Shown one piece after another: positions 1 through 8,927 of a stretch of 64,000 nt of DNA (position 1 is the stretch's first letter; every line of letters begins with the position of its first letter). The notes under the pieces were generated by a model that was not told the origin of the DNA, did no database searches, and saw nothing but the letters and a program-made list of their open reading frames with translations. A program made the position numbers and the translations under genes. Source of the stretch: Phycisphaeraceae bacterium (GTDB lineage Bacteria; Planctomycetota; Phycisphaerae; Phycisphaerales; UBA1924); NCBI GenBank assembly GCA_020639155.1, contig JACKHF010000001.1:1178001-1242000 (forward strand), in the 5' to 3' direction.

Positions 1-799
1 TGAGGAACCCGCCCGACGATCCGCGAAGACTTCCGAACGCAAGCATTGCTCGGGTAGCAAGGCTCGGCATCGGTGTGCGTGCGACCGTGCTGTGGATTGG
101 GTCAATCTGTGATGTGAATGATGTGAGTACGTAGAAAATGACGCGGTGTGTCTTCTGCTCTTGCGTTGACTTTGATGTTTCGTCAAGCACAGGGAGAGCA
201 GCGATGCCAACCACGGGCTCAGCATCAACGACGCCCTGCAGGAGTCTGCCGATAGCGCCGGTGTGCCAGTTTCGGCCCTCGGGGAGTGTACTGATGAGTC
301 CGGCAGCGCATGTTCCAGTCGTGTCGACGCACGTTTGTGAGACGCTGACGCATGAAGGATCAAAGCCGACACTGGCAAGCCTGTTTGTGCGGGTTTTGAG
401 CGCGCGAAGAGCAGATGTGATTCGATCGCTTCGGCCTGCGCTTTGGGCGGCGGAGACGCCAACCTGCTCGACCTCAAGAACCCGTCCCTTTGCGTCTATT
501 GTACCGAGCATGACAACAGCCATGCCGGCGGGGGCAAGCGGAGCAAGCACCTCGCTTGCCTTGTCACACCAGTCGCGAGTGGGAACTGCTGGGAGTGACA
601 TGATGTGTTGGCTGCACACAACGACACTGTGAAGCAGAGTTGCGAGTGTTCCGCCTGGGAAGGCCATGAGATCCTCGGGTTCATTTGTGCCGCAGCCCAT
701 CTGTGCGCCAACGGCAACTGGGTTGGAACTGTCACCGGCATGATCTGGTTTGTCACCAGTGTGACCGCTTTGTTTATGATCCGCAAACGACTCGACCAT
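1..799 (-). CDS. Hypothetical protein, possible LuxR-type regulator, 3' end cut by window edge
   Basis: An open minus-strand frame runs from an ATG at 799 to the window edge without a stop, giving 266 residues with the C-terminus missing. The visible part has no signal peptide or membrane segment. It looks like a soluble sensor-like region (for example MVESFADHK at the start and a hydrophobic strand RVIFYVLTSF near residue 225), followed by a short basic or small-residue stretch (RAMLAFGSLRGSSGGFL). A linker of that kind often precedes a C-terminal helix-turn-helix in LuxR-type regulators, but the helix-turn-helix itself would lie outside the window, so this is inference. The frame stays open upstream of 799, so a GTG start near 855 is also possible. 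The gene diverges from the FAD oxidoreductase gene. I do not recognise the family with confidence. Confidence 0.6.
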   Translation of the reverse strand, partial: MVESFADHKQSGHTGDKPDHAGDSSNPVAVGAQMGCGTNEPEDLMAFPGGTLATLLHSVVVCSQHIMSLPAVPTRDWCDKASEVLAPLAPAGMAVVMLGTIDAKGRVLEVEQVGVSAAQSAGRSDRITSALRALKTRTNRLASVGFDPSCVSVSQTCVDTTGTCAAGLISTLPEGRNWHTGAIGRLLQGVVDAEPVVGIAALPVLDETSKSTQEQKTHRVIFYVLTSFTSQIDPIHSTVARTPMPSLATRAMLAFGSLRGSSGGFL

Positions 800-1192
800 T
801 GAGTTCAACTTCGAATCCTCTGTTACGGCGGCGTATATGAATGCGCAACACACGGTTTCAGGTTCAACTGGTGGGGAAAATCACCAACCTGAACGCAAGT
901 GTCGGCCCGCCCAAGACATATTGCTATGGCATTGCTGCACGTTGCAGCTGACCCCTGAGAGCGAAAACCATACCCAACATGTCGGTCCGAAGACACAGAG
1001 GAAAACTCCCCGATTGAGAGAGAAAAGTCGCTGTTCCATACAGGGGATTCCCCTGATATTGTTTCGTATGAATACCATCGGTTCTGTTCGCATCGTTGTA
1101 TTGGATGCAGATGCGAAGCGTCGACAGTGTGTGCTTCATCGTGCAGCGCAGACAGTTCCTTGACCATGACGCTTGAAGGAGTGCAGGTTCGT
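800..1192. other. Divergent intergenic region
   Basis: This 390-base gap lies between two divergently transcribed genes and must hold both promoters. I see no convincing sigma-70 boxes, hairpin or RNA gene. The only landmark is the AAGGAG-like ribosome site just before the downstream ATG at 1193. Confidence 0.4.
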
Positions 1193-2746
1193 ATGACACG
1201 CGCCACCGAAGAGACAACACTTCTCATCATCGGCGCTGGGCCGACAGGACTCGGAGCCGGGTATCGACTGCGCGAGTTAGGACACCAGCGCTTCCACATC
1301 GTGGAGCGCAATGAGCGTGTCGGTGGGTTGGCAAGAAGTATCAAGGACGACAAAGGGTTCACCTGGGATATTGGTGGCCATGTGTTGTTCAGTCACTACC
1401 AGTATTACGACAAACTATTTGAAACTCTTATCGGGAAAGACTACACGCTGAACGATCGCGAATCGTGGGTTCGAACACGGAATAGGTGGATTCCTTACCC
1501 TTACCAGAACAACCTTCGCTACCTGCCGCAGGACATGATCTATGAATGTTTGGCAGGTTTGATTCGTACACAAGCAAATGCACAACCCAAAGAGGGGGTG
1601 ATTTGCGGCCCAAATACTGAAACGGACAATATTGGCCAATCATATCGCAACAACAACAACGGGGGGGGGCGATCGCCTCAAACCGCGAGAAACTTTGGTG
1701 AGTTCATCGATGCCGTCTTTGGAGACGGGATCGCAAGGCACTTCATGCGACCGTACAACTTCAAGGTCTGGGCGCACGAACCTGAGATGATGAACAAGAC
1801 ATGGATCGGTGAGCGCGTCGCTGTCATCGATTATGAGCGCGCGCTCAGGAACGTTATTCTCGAGCAGGATGACTTCGGTTGGGGGCCGAATAACAGATTC
1901 AAGTATCCCCTTTTCGGTACGGGGGATTTTTACGATCGCTTTGAGCCACATCTGCGTGATCATCTCACGTTCAACACAAAGCTGGTCGGTGTTGATCTTG
2001 ATTCCCGCATCGCGACGTTCGATGATGGCTCAACACGTTCGTTTGATGGGATGCTCTCGACAATGCCGGTAGATCTCTTCATCACACAAATAGTGACAAG
2101 CCAAGTGCCGCAGCATGTTCGAGATGCGGCATCGCGCTTGATGCACTCAGCCGGGCATATGGTCGGGATTGGAATCAAGCGCCCGTGCCCATCAACCAAG
2201 AGCTGGATGTACTTCCCCGATGATGATTGCCCGTTCTATCGTGTGACATATCTGTCGAACTACTCACCGATGATGACTCCGAACAAGGACGAGTATTACT
2301 CGTTGTTGTGTGAAGTTTCGGAGAGCACATACAAGCCGGTGAATCATGAGACAGTTGTCGAGGATGTGATCCGAGGACTCGAAAACGCGGGAATGCTTGA
2401 GCCCGGTGAGCGCAGTGACATTGTGTCGCGATGGCATTACCGCGCCGAATATTCATATCCGACACCGTCTGTCGAGCGGGATGAGATTCTGTCCATCATC
2501 ATCCCGTGGCTTGAAGCGCATGGTGTGTACTCGCGCGGCCGATTCGGGTTGTGGAAGTACGAGGTTGCAAACACCGACCACTCCGTGATGCAGGGTGTTG
2601 AGTGGGTAAACCGTCTGCTCTGTGGCGAGCCGGAGCAGACAATCGGAATAACGTACAAATCAACGGAAGATGGGCGTGAGGCAGCGGATCACGAATCGTT
2701 CCACGTGCGTCCATCGCTCGCGGGCTCCGGAGAGAAGCGAACGTGA
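1193..2746 (+). CDS. FAD-dependent oxidoreductase (protoporphyrinogen oxidase / UDP-galactopyranose mutase-like)
   Basis: 517 residues. The N-terminus carries a Rossmann dinucleotide-binding loop (IIGAGPTGLGAGYRL), followed about 30 residues later by VERNERVGGLARS and WDIGGHV. These are the signature of the COG1232 HemY/amine-oxidase superfamily; members close to UDP-galactopyranose mutase often act in surface-polysaccharide pathways. The start at 1193 is chosen because GAAGGAG lies 11 bases upstream; ATGs at 1127 and 1166 are in frame but lack a site. An unusual low-complexity insertion (NNNNGGG) is encoded by a CAA repeat plus a run of nine G at 1661-1669, inside an otherwise conserved N-terminal half. 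The substrate cannot be read from the sequence. Confidence 0.82.
   Translation: MTRATEETTLLIIGAGPTGLGAGYRLRELGHQRFHIVERNERVGGLARSIKDDKGFTWDIGGHVLFSHYQYYDKLFETLIGKDYTLNDRESWVRTRNRWIPYPYQNNLRYLPQDMIYECLAGLIRTQANAQPKEGVICGPNTETDNIGQSYRNNNNGGGRSPQTARNFGEFIDAVFGDGIARHFMRPYNFKVWAHEPEMMNKTWIGERVAVIDYERALRNVILEQDDFGWGPNNRFKYPLFGTGDFYDRFEPHLRDHLTFNTKLVGVDLDSRIATFDDGSTRSFDGMLSTMPVDLFITQIVTSQVPQHVRDAASRLMHSAGHMVGIGIKRPCPSTKSWMYFPDDDCPFYRVTYLSNYSPMMTPNKDEYYSLLCEVSESTYKPVNHETVVEDVIRGLENAGMLEPGERSDIVSRWHYRAEYSYPTPSVERDEILSIIIPWLEAHGVYSRGRFGLWKYEVANTDHSVMQGVEWVNRLLCGEPEQTIGITYKSTEDGREAADHESFHVRPSLAGSGEKRT
1661..1669 (+). repeat. G9 homopolymer inside a coding region
   Basis: Nine consecutive G residues follow an (AAC)n/(CAA)n stretch at 1648-1660 within the FAD oxidoreductase gene. 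Loss or gain of one base would shift the frame early in the protein. Such tracts are typical slippage sites and also typical sequencing-error sites. Confidence 0.85.
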
Positions 2747-2779
2747 TTGTGTTGCGTTGTCACAAACTGGTGCTCGACG

Positions 2780-3049
2780 ATGTTCGACACAGACATACAC
2801 ATCCTTGGCCTGTGCGTTCTGATTCCGTTGTTTCTTCTACTGTCAATCGAGCCGTTCTCTCTCGCGTTCTGGTGGTATAACAGAAAGACACGCTCTCATA
2901 ACACGAACATATCCCACGAGTGTGGTTCATGCGGATATGACCTGCGCGGGCTCGACGAGGACACAAGGTGTCCCGAATGCGGGGCAGTTCCGCAAGCGTG
3001 CAGGGAATCCCCTTTTTCAGAAATGAATGCTTCTAAAGAGTCCAGATAA
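2780..3049 (+). CDS. Small membrane protein with C-terminal zinc ribbon
   Basis: 89 residues from the ATG at 2780; an upstream in-frame ATG at 2747 directly follows the previous stop but gives a Cys-rich leader unlike its relatives. One membrane helix (residues about 8-28, LCVLIPLFLLLSIEPF) is followed by a zinc ribbon CGSCGYDLRGL...CPECG, with both CxxC knuckles intact. This ribbon recurs in at least ten other genes of this window. The family is common in Phycisphaerae, and its function is unknown to me. It is probably cotranscribed with the upstream oxidoreductase, since the gap is about 30 bases. Confidence 0.68.
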   Translation: MFDTDIHILGLCVLIPLFLLLSIEPFSLAFWWYNRKTRSHNTNISHECGSCGYDLRGLDEDTRCPECGAVPQACRESPFSEMNASKESR

Positions 3050-3143
3050 CACCTGAAACACACTGATTTCTTCAGGGCTCTCTTGTGCCCATGCACTCCC
3101 CTACTCAGGTCGCCGATTCGTAGGCAAATACCGGGAGACTCGA

Positions 3144-5126
3144 ATGAAGATAACGACGAAACTCTGCGTGGTAGCTGCCATTCCTCTGGCGGCTTTGTCC
3201 TTTGCGTCATACCAGTCGATTGAGCGCAATCGCACAACATATCACGAGATGTCGCAGGTGAGAGACCTCGTGATGTTGTCGAATCTTGTTGGTGCTGCGG
3301 TCCACGAATCGCAGAAGGAGCGCGGGATGACAGCTGGGTATCTGTCGTCCGGAGGGAAGAGCTTTGCATCGGATATCGGCACGCAGCAAAAGCACGCGGA
3401 TGATGCATTCGATGCGCTTCGTGCTGGGTATGCTGACATCGGGCGCGAGAATCTGCCTGAAGCGGTCACATCGCTAGTCGATGACATGCTGAATGATGCT
3501 GACGGCACCAAGGCGCTACGAGGTCGTATCTCCTCGCTCAGTGTTCCAACACCGGAAGCGATCGCGTATTTCTCAGGGATGATCGGCAAGGGGCTCAATG
3601 CGGTCGCGAAAGGAAGCTCGGCGACCACCGACAGCTGGATGACTGAAGCGATTACTGCACACAGTGCGCTGCTGGAGATGAAAGAACGGACCGGTATCGA
3701 GCGTGCTGTGCTGAGCGGCACATTTGCAGCCGATGCGTTTGGACCAGGCATGTTCGAGAAATGGATCATGCTCCGCGCCGGACAGAACGCGTATGAGAGC
3801 GAGTTCCGCGAGCGCGCAGATGCGACGCTTGTCACGTTGCTCGATTCGACCGAGACGCGGGCGCTGTTTGCAGATGTTGACGTGTTTCGTGAGAGCGCAC
3901 GAGAGCATGCGCAGATCGGCGGGTTCGGTATGGAATCATCCGCGTGGTTCAGAGCATCAACCGACGCGATCAACAGGCTCGCTGCAATCGAGCAGGCATC
4001 CGCATCATTGCTTCTCGAACATGCCGAGAAGGCGAAAGCCGGTGCAATGGCAAGTCTGACGCAGTCGGCAGCGGCAGGACTTGGTGTCATTGCAGGAACG
4101 ATCGCCTTCGTTGCGATCGCTATTACCTCATTGCGCAGGCGCATCAACACGGCTATCCACGCGATCCGGAAAGCAGAGAGCAGCAATGATCTATCGATCA
4201 GGCTCGATGAAGCAGGCCACGACGAGATATCGCAGATTGGCAGCGCGTTCAACGGGCTCGCGTCGCGTATCGAGGAACTTGTCAGCACCGTAATCTCGGC
4301 AAGCTCGTCCGTTGCCGCTGCTGCAACAGAGGTGGCTGCATCAAGCGAGGAGATGTCTGCATCTCTGGATGAACAACGTCGTCACGCGCAGGAAGTCGTC
4401 GATGCGGCGAGCGAGATGTCGCACACGATCAGCTCGAATGCGTCGACAACGCGCGATGCAGCGACGGAGGGCAGCTCTGCTCAGAACGCTGTGAGCGAGG
4501 GATCGCGTGCTGTATCAAACAACGTGGAGAGTCTTGCTGCGCTTGCTGAGTCGGTCGAAGCGACGACGAAGCTCATCGGCTCACTCGCGAAACAGAGTGA
4601 CCAGATTGGCACCATCGTTGACGTGATCCGTGAGATCGCGGATCAGACAAACCTGCTTGCGCTGAATGCAGCGATCGAGGCTGCTCGTGCGGGTGAGGCG
4701 GGACGAGGGTTCGCTGTTGTGGCCGATGAGGTCCGGAAGCTCGCAGAACGCACAACGCAAGCGACCACCGAGGTGACTGAAGCGATCAGCGCAATTCAGA
4801 AGGGAACCGAATCAGCGGTGGCGTCGACGACAAAGACCTCGAATCTCGCGGCAAAGGGGACCGAGGAAGCATCAACAGCGATGGAAACCTTCGGGCGTAT
4901 CAACGAGTCTGTCTCTCGTGTCGGCAAGGTGCTTGCAACAATTGAGGCTGCTGGAGAACAGCAATCGGCTGCAAGCGAGCAGATCAGCAGTGCCATCGAG
5001 CGTCTGAATGCGATTGCGGCGGAGTCGAATGATGCTGCCAGCCAGTCCGCGCAGGCTGCCAGCGACCTCTCAAGACAGGCTGAGGAGTTGCAGTCACGTG
5101 CGATGATGTTCCGCGTCAGTGCGTAG
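3144..5126 (+). CDS. Methyl-accepting chemotaxis protein with NIT sensor domain
   Basis: 660 residues, inner-membrane chemoreceptor. The order is a first membrane helix (about residues 7-25), a periplasmic all-helical domain of the NIT (nitrate/nitrite-sensing) type with the typical QKERGMTAGYLSS stretch near residue 60, a second helix (about 307-328), a HAMP linker (about 330-385) and a long coiled-coil signalling domain. The hairpin tip is present and highly conserved (IREIADQTNLLALNAAIEAA), so it should couple to CheA/CheW encoded elsewhere. No C-terminal CheR-docking pentapeptide is visible; it ends MMFRVSA. A GGGAGA site precedes the ATG. The nitrate/nitrite ligand is inferred from the domain family only. 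Confidence 0.93.
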   Translation: MKITTKLCVVAAIPLAALSFASYQSIERNRTTYHEMSQVRDLVMLSNLVGAAVHESQKERGMTAGYLSSGGKSFASDIGTQQKHADDAFDALRAGYADIGRENLPEAVTSLVDDMLNDADGTKALRGRISSLSVPTPEAIAYFSGMIGKGLNAVAKGSSATTDSWMTEAITAHSALLEMKERTGIERAVLSGTFAADAFGPGMFEKWIMLRAGQNAYESEFRERADATLVTLLDSTETRALFADVDVFRESAREHAQIGGFGMESSAWFRASTDAINRLAAIEQASASLLLEHAEKAKAGAMASLTQSAAAGLGVIAGTIAFVAIAITSLRRRINTAIHAIRKAESSNDLSIRLDEAGHDEISQIGSAFNGLASRIEELVSTVISASSSVAAAATEVAASSEEMSASLDEQRRHAQEVVDAASEMSHTISSNASTTRDAATEGSSAQNAVSEGSRAVSNNVESLAALAESVEATTKLIGSLAKQSDQIGTIVDVIREIADQTNLLALNAAIEAARAGEAGRGFAVVADEVRKLAERTTQATTEVTEAISAIQKGTESAVASTTKTSNLAAKGTEEASTAMETFGRINESVSRVGKVLATIEAAGEQQSAASEQISSAIERLNAIAAESNDAASQSAQAASDLSRQAEELQSRAMMFRVSA

Positions 5127-5485
5127 TTTTCCCATACGAGCAGAACAATCAGTGATGCTAGATATGACGCGCCGGAACGACAGCCCGGCGGACTGAACTT
5201 TTTTCTGCCACAACTGCAAGATTTCTGTTGTTGCATCGCAGACTCTGTAGATCGCGGGAAACGCGGTCTGGCACATCGAATATCCCGCCGACCAGGCGTT
5301 TGACAGACATCTCTTTCTCTCTCTCTCCAGACACGGATCGGGTAACCCCGGTCCGTGTTTGTTATTGCTTTGGGGCCATTCGGCATGTGAAAAAAGTTTC
5401 TGCACAAGTGCAAGGTCTGGACTGTGTCGCCGCAGTCTCTCCAGACAGCGGGCGGGTTGCTCGCACAGTACCAAAGGAGATCACA
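5127..5485. other. Intergenic region with terminator and leader
   Basis: This 359-base gap follows the chemoreceptor gene. It contains a CT-rich tract (about 5311-5329) leading into a strong hairpin (annotated separately) and then the leader of the next gene. No additional gene is supported. Confidence 0.5.
5331..5366 (+). terminator. Rho-independent terminator
   Basis: A 12-bp stem (ACACGGATCGGG paired with CCCGGTCCGTGT, one T-G wobble) with a TAAC loop is followed by TTGTTATT. It lies about 200 bases past the chemoreceptor stop and 120 bases before the next start, so it could also be a leader attenuator. Confidence 0.65.
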
Positions 5486-6139
5486 ATGAAAGTCGTACGT
5501 GGTGGAATGGTCGTCGCAGCACTCGCATCTGGCGCACAAGCGCAGCTGGTCGACCCGGGATTTGAATCGAACGCGCTGGGCGTGTACACAACAGTGCTCA
5601 ACAACTTCACAACCCAGCAGGGCATCTGGGCGCCGGAAAGCGGTGCGCGTGTTGGCACGACGGGTGCAGTCACGCCCGCATCGGGTAACTTCATGTTGCA
5701 GATGAATCAGAACGGTGGCGTCGTGACGCAGGCATGGCAGGTGACGGATATGGCGCCGTATGCCGCTGCAATCTCCGCTGGCACAGCAACATTCAATCTT
5801 GATGCCCTGTTCAACTCCGAAGGACAGCCTTCGCCGCAAGGATACATCAGACTCAACTTCTACTCCGGCCCGAGTCTGAGCAACTACACCAGCAGCATCT
5901 CATCGGGTACATTCACGCTCGATAACACACCAACGACGTGGGAGAACTTCTCTGCTACTGGCACCATCCCGATCGGGACAACGTGGGTGACAACCGAGTT
6001 CGGGTTTGTGAACTCGACGATGGGCGGATTTCCGGGGTTTGTTGATAACGCCCGCCTGCAGATTGTCCCCGCACCAGGCCCGGTCTCTTTGATGGCTGCT
6101 GCGGGCCTGATCGCGGTGCGCAGGCGCCGGGCTCGATAA
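5486..6139 (+). CDS. Secreted protein with VPAP C-terminal sorting tail (PEP-CTERM-like)
   Basis: 217 residues, started at the ATG with a perfect AAGGAGA site five bases upstream. The N-terminus is a signal peptide (VVAALASGAQA-Q). The body is Gly/Ser/Thr/Asn-rich with a beta-sandwich look (LVDPGFESN...GIWAPE), similar in style to carbohydrate-binding or choice-of-anchor domains. The C-terminus is a tripartite sorting signal: a VPAPGP motif, a short hydrophobic helix (VSLMAAAGLIAV) and a basic tail RRRRAR. Such tails are recognised by exosortase-type systems in Planctomycetota, which is known for the family. No exosortase is visible here, so surface anchoring is inferred. Confidence 0.78.
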   Translation: MKVVRGGMVVAALASGAQAQLVDPGFESNALGVYTTVLNNFTTQQGIWAPESGARVGTTGAVTPASGNFMLQMNQNGGVVTQAWQVTDMAPYAAAISAGTATFNLDALFNSEGQPSPQGYIRLNFYSGPSLSNYTSSISSGTFTLDNTPTTWENFSATGTIPIGTTWVTTEFGFVNSTMGGFPGFVDNARLQIVPAPGPVSLMAAAGLIAVRRRRAR

Positions 6140-6226
6140 CTCGTCTAGCTTCAGAGCACGCTGGAAAGGAGGCTGTATCGCACGAAAACGCTTGTCTTTG
6201 AACTCTCTTTCTCTCTCAGCAGGCTT

Positions 6227-6300
6227 CAGACACCATGCTGACACAACACAGGATGAGCCTGACGCACTGGTGTCTGGTTCATTCTGTTATTATCTTTTTG
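6227..6300 (+). terminator. Probable terminator with large bulged loop
   Basis: A perfect 9-bp stem (CAGACACCA at 6227-6235 with TGGTGTCTG at 6268-6276) encloses a 32-base loop with a small inner CAGG/CCTG helix. It is followed by TTATTATCTTTTT at 6287-6299. It sits about 90 bases past the secreted-protein stop. Confidence 0.55.
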
Positions 6301-6341
6301 GGTAAACGAGTGAACTTGGGCATGTGTATTTCGAAGAAGAG

Positions 6342-6980
6342 ATGATGATGATCGATCTCCCAATGCTTCTGGTTGCGGCTGTTTTCGGCTTCTTGTGCTA
6401 CATTGGCGCTGGCACAATGGAACATGAGCGTGCAAAGGCGAGAAGTGACGCGGGTCGTTGCTCACGGTGCGGGTATGACTTGCACGGATTGCCTGATAAC
6501 ACGCTGTGCCCGGAGTGTGGTGCCGATGAGGCGCTGCGTCAGGCATTGCTTGCGGACCGTGTCGCAGCCCGTGTACCGCCGGGGTTTGTATGGATGTTTC
6601 TGGCGTGCTGGGCGGTGGCGGTTGCGATGCACACTTGCGTGCTCTTCCCCGTTCTGAACACTGTGAATGTGTTCGCGTTCGTGCTGCTGCTGCCGATGCT
6701 GGCGAGCGTTGTGTTCGTGCTCCATCTTCCGGTGCTGCTTGTTGCGAGGCGATCCGGTTCGGGGAGTGATCTGAGGCCAGTCATCTGGCTTGGTGTTGGG
6801 TCGTTTGCGGTCGATTTTACAACATTACCCGCCTTCTTTGCAGACAGTATGGATGCGAATCAAGTGTACATGTATTCGACGCTTGTCAGCCCATGTGTCG
6901 GAGGCTTTGCGTTGCTTGTGCTTGCGGTGGGCGAGCGCGTGCTGTTTTCCAGGGATGATACACAGGAGCGCAGCGCGTGA
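6342..6980 (+). CDS. Polytopic membrane protein with zinc ribbon (array member 1)
   Basis: 212 residues from the first ATG of an ATGATGATG run; a GTG at 6324 is in frame but would add a charged leader. The topology is one N-terminal helix, a cytosolic zinc ribbon (CSRCGYDLHGL...CPECG, near residues 42-62), about four more helices, and a conserved ending LAVGERVLFSR. It is the first of four consecutive paralogues whose coding regions overlap by four bases, so they form one transcription unit. The function is unknown. A ribbon followed by a membrane bundle suggests metal sensing or a scaffold, which is speculation. Confidence 0.8.
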   Translation: MMMIDLPMLLVAAVFGFLCYIGAGTMEHERAKARSDAGRCSRCGYDLHGLPDNTLCPECGADEALRQALLADRVAARVPPGFVWMFLACWAVAVAMHTCVLFPVLNTVNVFAFVLLLPMLASVVFVLHLPVLLVARRSGSGSDLRPVIWLGVGSFAVDFTTLPAFFADSMDANQVYMYSTLVSPCVGGFALLVLAVGERVLFSRDDTQERSA

Positions 6981-7603
6981 CTTTTCTCGCGGTCATTGCA
7001 GCGATTGCCGGGCTCGTGTCATACTTTGTGGCTGTAAGAATGATTACTCGCGACTTCGCGCCGCGGAAAACGCAGGCAGCGTCTGTATGCCCCGGATGTG
7101 GATACGAACTTGCTGGACTCGCTGAGGATGCCGTATGTCCGGAGTGCGGAATGAATGCACAGACGAGGCTTCGCAAGCGCATTGGCCACAAGCCATACAT
7201 CGGATGTGGATTTCAATCGCTGTGGGTACTGCTTCCATGTGCGATGAGTCTGGTGTTTACGACGCTGATTGTCTGTTTGTCCGACCCAACACTGCTGAAC
7301 TTTCTCTGGAGTCCGGTGTTGTTCATCGGCGTGAGCATCATTGCTATGCTTGTGTGTATTCCGATCATTGTCGCTTCAGAGCGTGTTGTGCAGGATGGAT
7401 CGCGCAGGCATTATGTCTGGTTGATCTCGGGATGGGCTGTTGTTCTCCTATTGTGGATTTTGTCTGAAACAGAAGACTCATTCACACCGGTTATGCTGAG
7501 CCCGTTCATGCCAGGCTTTGTGGTTCTCGTGCTCGCCGTGGGTGAGCGGTTGATTCTGCCATCGTCGAGCACACATCATGAAACTGCGGACACCGACTCA
7601 TGA
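6977..7603 (+). CDS. Polytopic membrane protein with zinc ribbon (array member 2)
   Basis: 208 residues. It starts at a GTG that overlaps the stop of member 1 (GTGA), supported by CAGGAG seven bases upstream. It has the same architecture as its neighbour: N-terminal helix (AVIAAIAGLVSYFVAVRM), zinc ribbon CPGCGYELAGL...CPECG near residues 38-58, four predicted helices and a terminal LAVGERLIL motif. Overlapping stop-start junctions imply translational coupling. Sequence between the conserved ribbon and the terminal motif is strongly diverged from members 1, 3 and 4, so this is an old duplication. Function unknown. Confidence 0.82.
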   Translation: MTFLAVIAAIAGLVSYFVAVRMITRDFAPRKTQAASVCPGCGYELAGLAEDAVCPECGMNAQTRLRKRIGHKPYIGCGFQSLWVLLPCAMSLVFTTLIVCLSDPTLLNFLWSPVLFIGVSIIAMLVCIPIIVASERVVQDGSRRHYVWLISGWAVVLLLWILSETEDSFTPVMLSPFMPGFVVLVLAVGERLILPSSSTHHETADTDS

Positions 7604-8256
7604 TGGCAACGATTCTTGTCATTGCGATCGGACTTCTGCTTGTTGTTCCGTCGCTTCTGTACCTGGCAGCTGTCGCGATTGTGACCCGACCCGAGAGAGC
7701 AGTTGCTGCACTGCTCGATCATTGCCCGTTCTGTGGGTATGACCTGCGGGATCTGCCGAGCGGATCAACGTGCCCCGAGTGCGGCTCATCGCATGTGCAG
7801 CGGAAGGCAAAGCGAGCTGGTGCTGAAACACGACCGGATCGAGTACGCTTTGCTCTCTGGGCGAGTGCGTTTCCTGTGTTCGTGGCTGTGCGGTTGCTCT
7901 TTATTGCGCTCCAGAGCGATCGGTTCTTTTTCGAATATCTGGTGATGGTGTGTATTGTTGTGCCCGTGTACTTCGTGCCGCTCACAATCGCCTCATGGTT
8001 GGCATCGCGCCGATCAAGCCGCCGGCACATTGTGTGGCTGCTGGCGTGCGGGGGGCTGACGAGCGCGTGCCTGCTCGCACGTCTGTTAATACCATACAAC
8101 TTTGATGAAACAGCACTCATCGCGTTGTTCGGATTGTGCCCATCGGTGACGGGGCTGCTGATGATTGGGCTTGCGGTTGGTGAACGGTTACTTCTCCGCA
8201 GGAAACCGCTGTGTGTGCAACCGAAGTATCACCTGTCCAATGATTTCCCGGAATGA
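7600..8256 (+). CDS. Polytopic membrane protein with zinc ribbon (array member 3)
   Basis: 218 residues, beginning at an ATG overlapping the previous stop (ATGATG; the second ATG three bases later is an alternative). It has an N-terminal helix (ILVIAIGLLLVVPSLLYL), a zinc ribbon CPFCGYDLRDL...CPECG near residues 45-65, then about four helices and the family ending LAVGERLLLRR. It belongs to the four-gene array and is presumably cotranscribed and coupled with it. No catalytic motif is visible. Function unknown. Confidence 0.82.
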   Translation: MMATILVIAIGLLLVVPSLLYLAAVAIVTRPERAVAALLDHCPFCGYDLRDLPSGSTCPECGSSHVQRKAKRAGAETRPDRVRFALWASAFPVFVAVRLLFIALQSDRFFFEYLVMVCIVVPVYFVPLTIASWLASRRSSRRHIVWLLACGGLTSACLLARLLIPYNFDETALIALFGLCPSVTGLLMIGLAVGERLLLRRKPLCVQPKYHLSNDFPE

Positions 8257-8927
8257 ACGGTCTGCCATACCTCATGTTGCTGCTCTCACCGTGCGTGCTG
8301 ACGCTGCTCGGGTTCGTGAGTTATTTCGCCGCGGTGCGTGTGATAAAGCAGCCCGGTCGGGTGTATCGCATGCGTGCGCTACAGGGAAAGGGCTTGTGCC
8401 CCGTGTGCAGGTACGATCTTGCGGGGCTTGCGTTTGAGGCGCAGTGTCCGGAGTGCGGCGCTACAGCGAGCGATCGTGATCGAACATGGATGCACTACGA
8501 CACAGTGCCACCCAGCAGCAGATTCGGCGTTGTGTCGATCGTGTGTATTCTCGGATGCCTGATTGTTCACCTTGGCGTGATCGCGGCGTTGTTCGACCCG
8601 CAGATTGTCGGCGCAAGTTTGCTGTTGTTTCCAGGGCTGGTACTGATCTACGGCATGATGTGTCTGCCAATTATTGCAGCGTCGTACAGCGTTGCAAAGC
8701 TGAACAGCGACCGGCACTACATATGGCTTGTTGTGGGATGTGGCGCGATGGCGCTGATCGGGCTTGTGGTGCCGCTGAAATCGGAGGTGTTTTACATCGG
8801 TAGTTACATCGGTGGATGCGTGCTTGCTGTTGCATTCACCGGATACGTGCTGCTTCTGTTGGCGGTGATCGAACGTGCGTGGAACAGGCGGAACCACACA
8901 AATACCGGTTTTCCCCGGTCACTGTAG
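8253..8927 (+). CDS. Polytopic membrane protein with zinc ribbon (array member 4)
   Basis: 224 residues, starting at an ATG overlapping the previous stop (ATGA). The ribbon reads CPVCRYDLAGL...CPECG: the usual CGY is CRY here, but all four Cys are kept. It is followed by about four membrane helices and the terminal motif LLLAVIERAW, a diverged form of LAVGER. It is the last gene of the array. A weak ACCGG/CCGGT inverted repeat overlaps its 3' end, but no convincing terminator follows. Function unknown. Confidence 0.82.
   Translation: MNGLPYLMLLLSPCVLTLLGFVSYFAAVRVIKQPGRVYRMRALQGKGLCPVCRYDLAGLAFEAQCPECGATASDRDRTWMHYDTVPPSSRFGVVSIVCILGCLIVHLGVIAALFDPQIVGASLLLFPGLVLIYGMMCLPIIAASYSVAKLNSDRHYIWLVVGCGAMALIGLVVPLKSEVFYIGSYIGGCVLAVAFTGYVLLLLAVIERAWNRRNHTNTGFPRSL

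Noticed and set aside
138..632. Plus-strand open frame of 164 codons
   Set aside because: Opposite to the longer minus-strand frame that runs to the edge; Ser/Thr/Pro/Arg-rich composition typical of a shadow frame.
3242..4288. Long minus-strand open frame (348 codons) inside the chemoreceptor gene
   Set aside because: Shadow of a repetitive alanine-rich gene; Ser/Ala/Arg composition and no ribosome site.
4796..5839. Minus-strand open frame of 347 codons
   Set aside because: Spans the end of the chemoreceptor gene, a terminator and the start of a secreted-protein gene; composition is Cys/Arg/His-rich noise.
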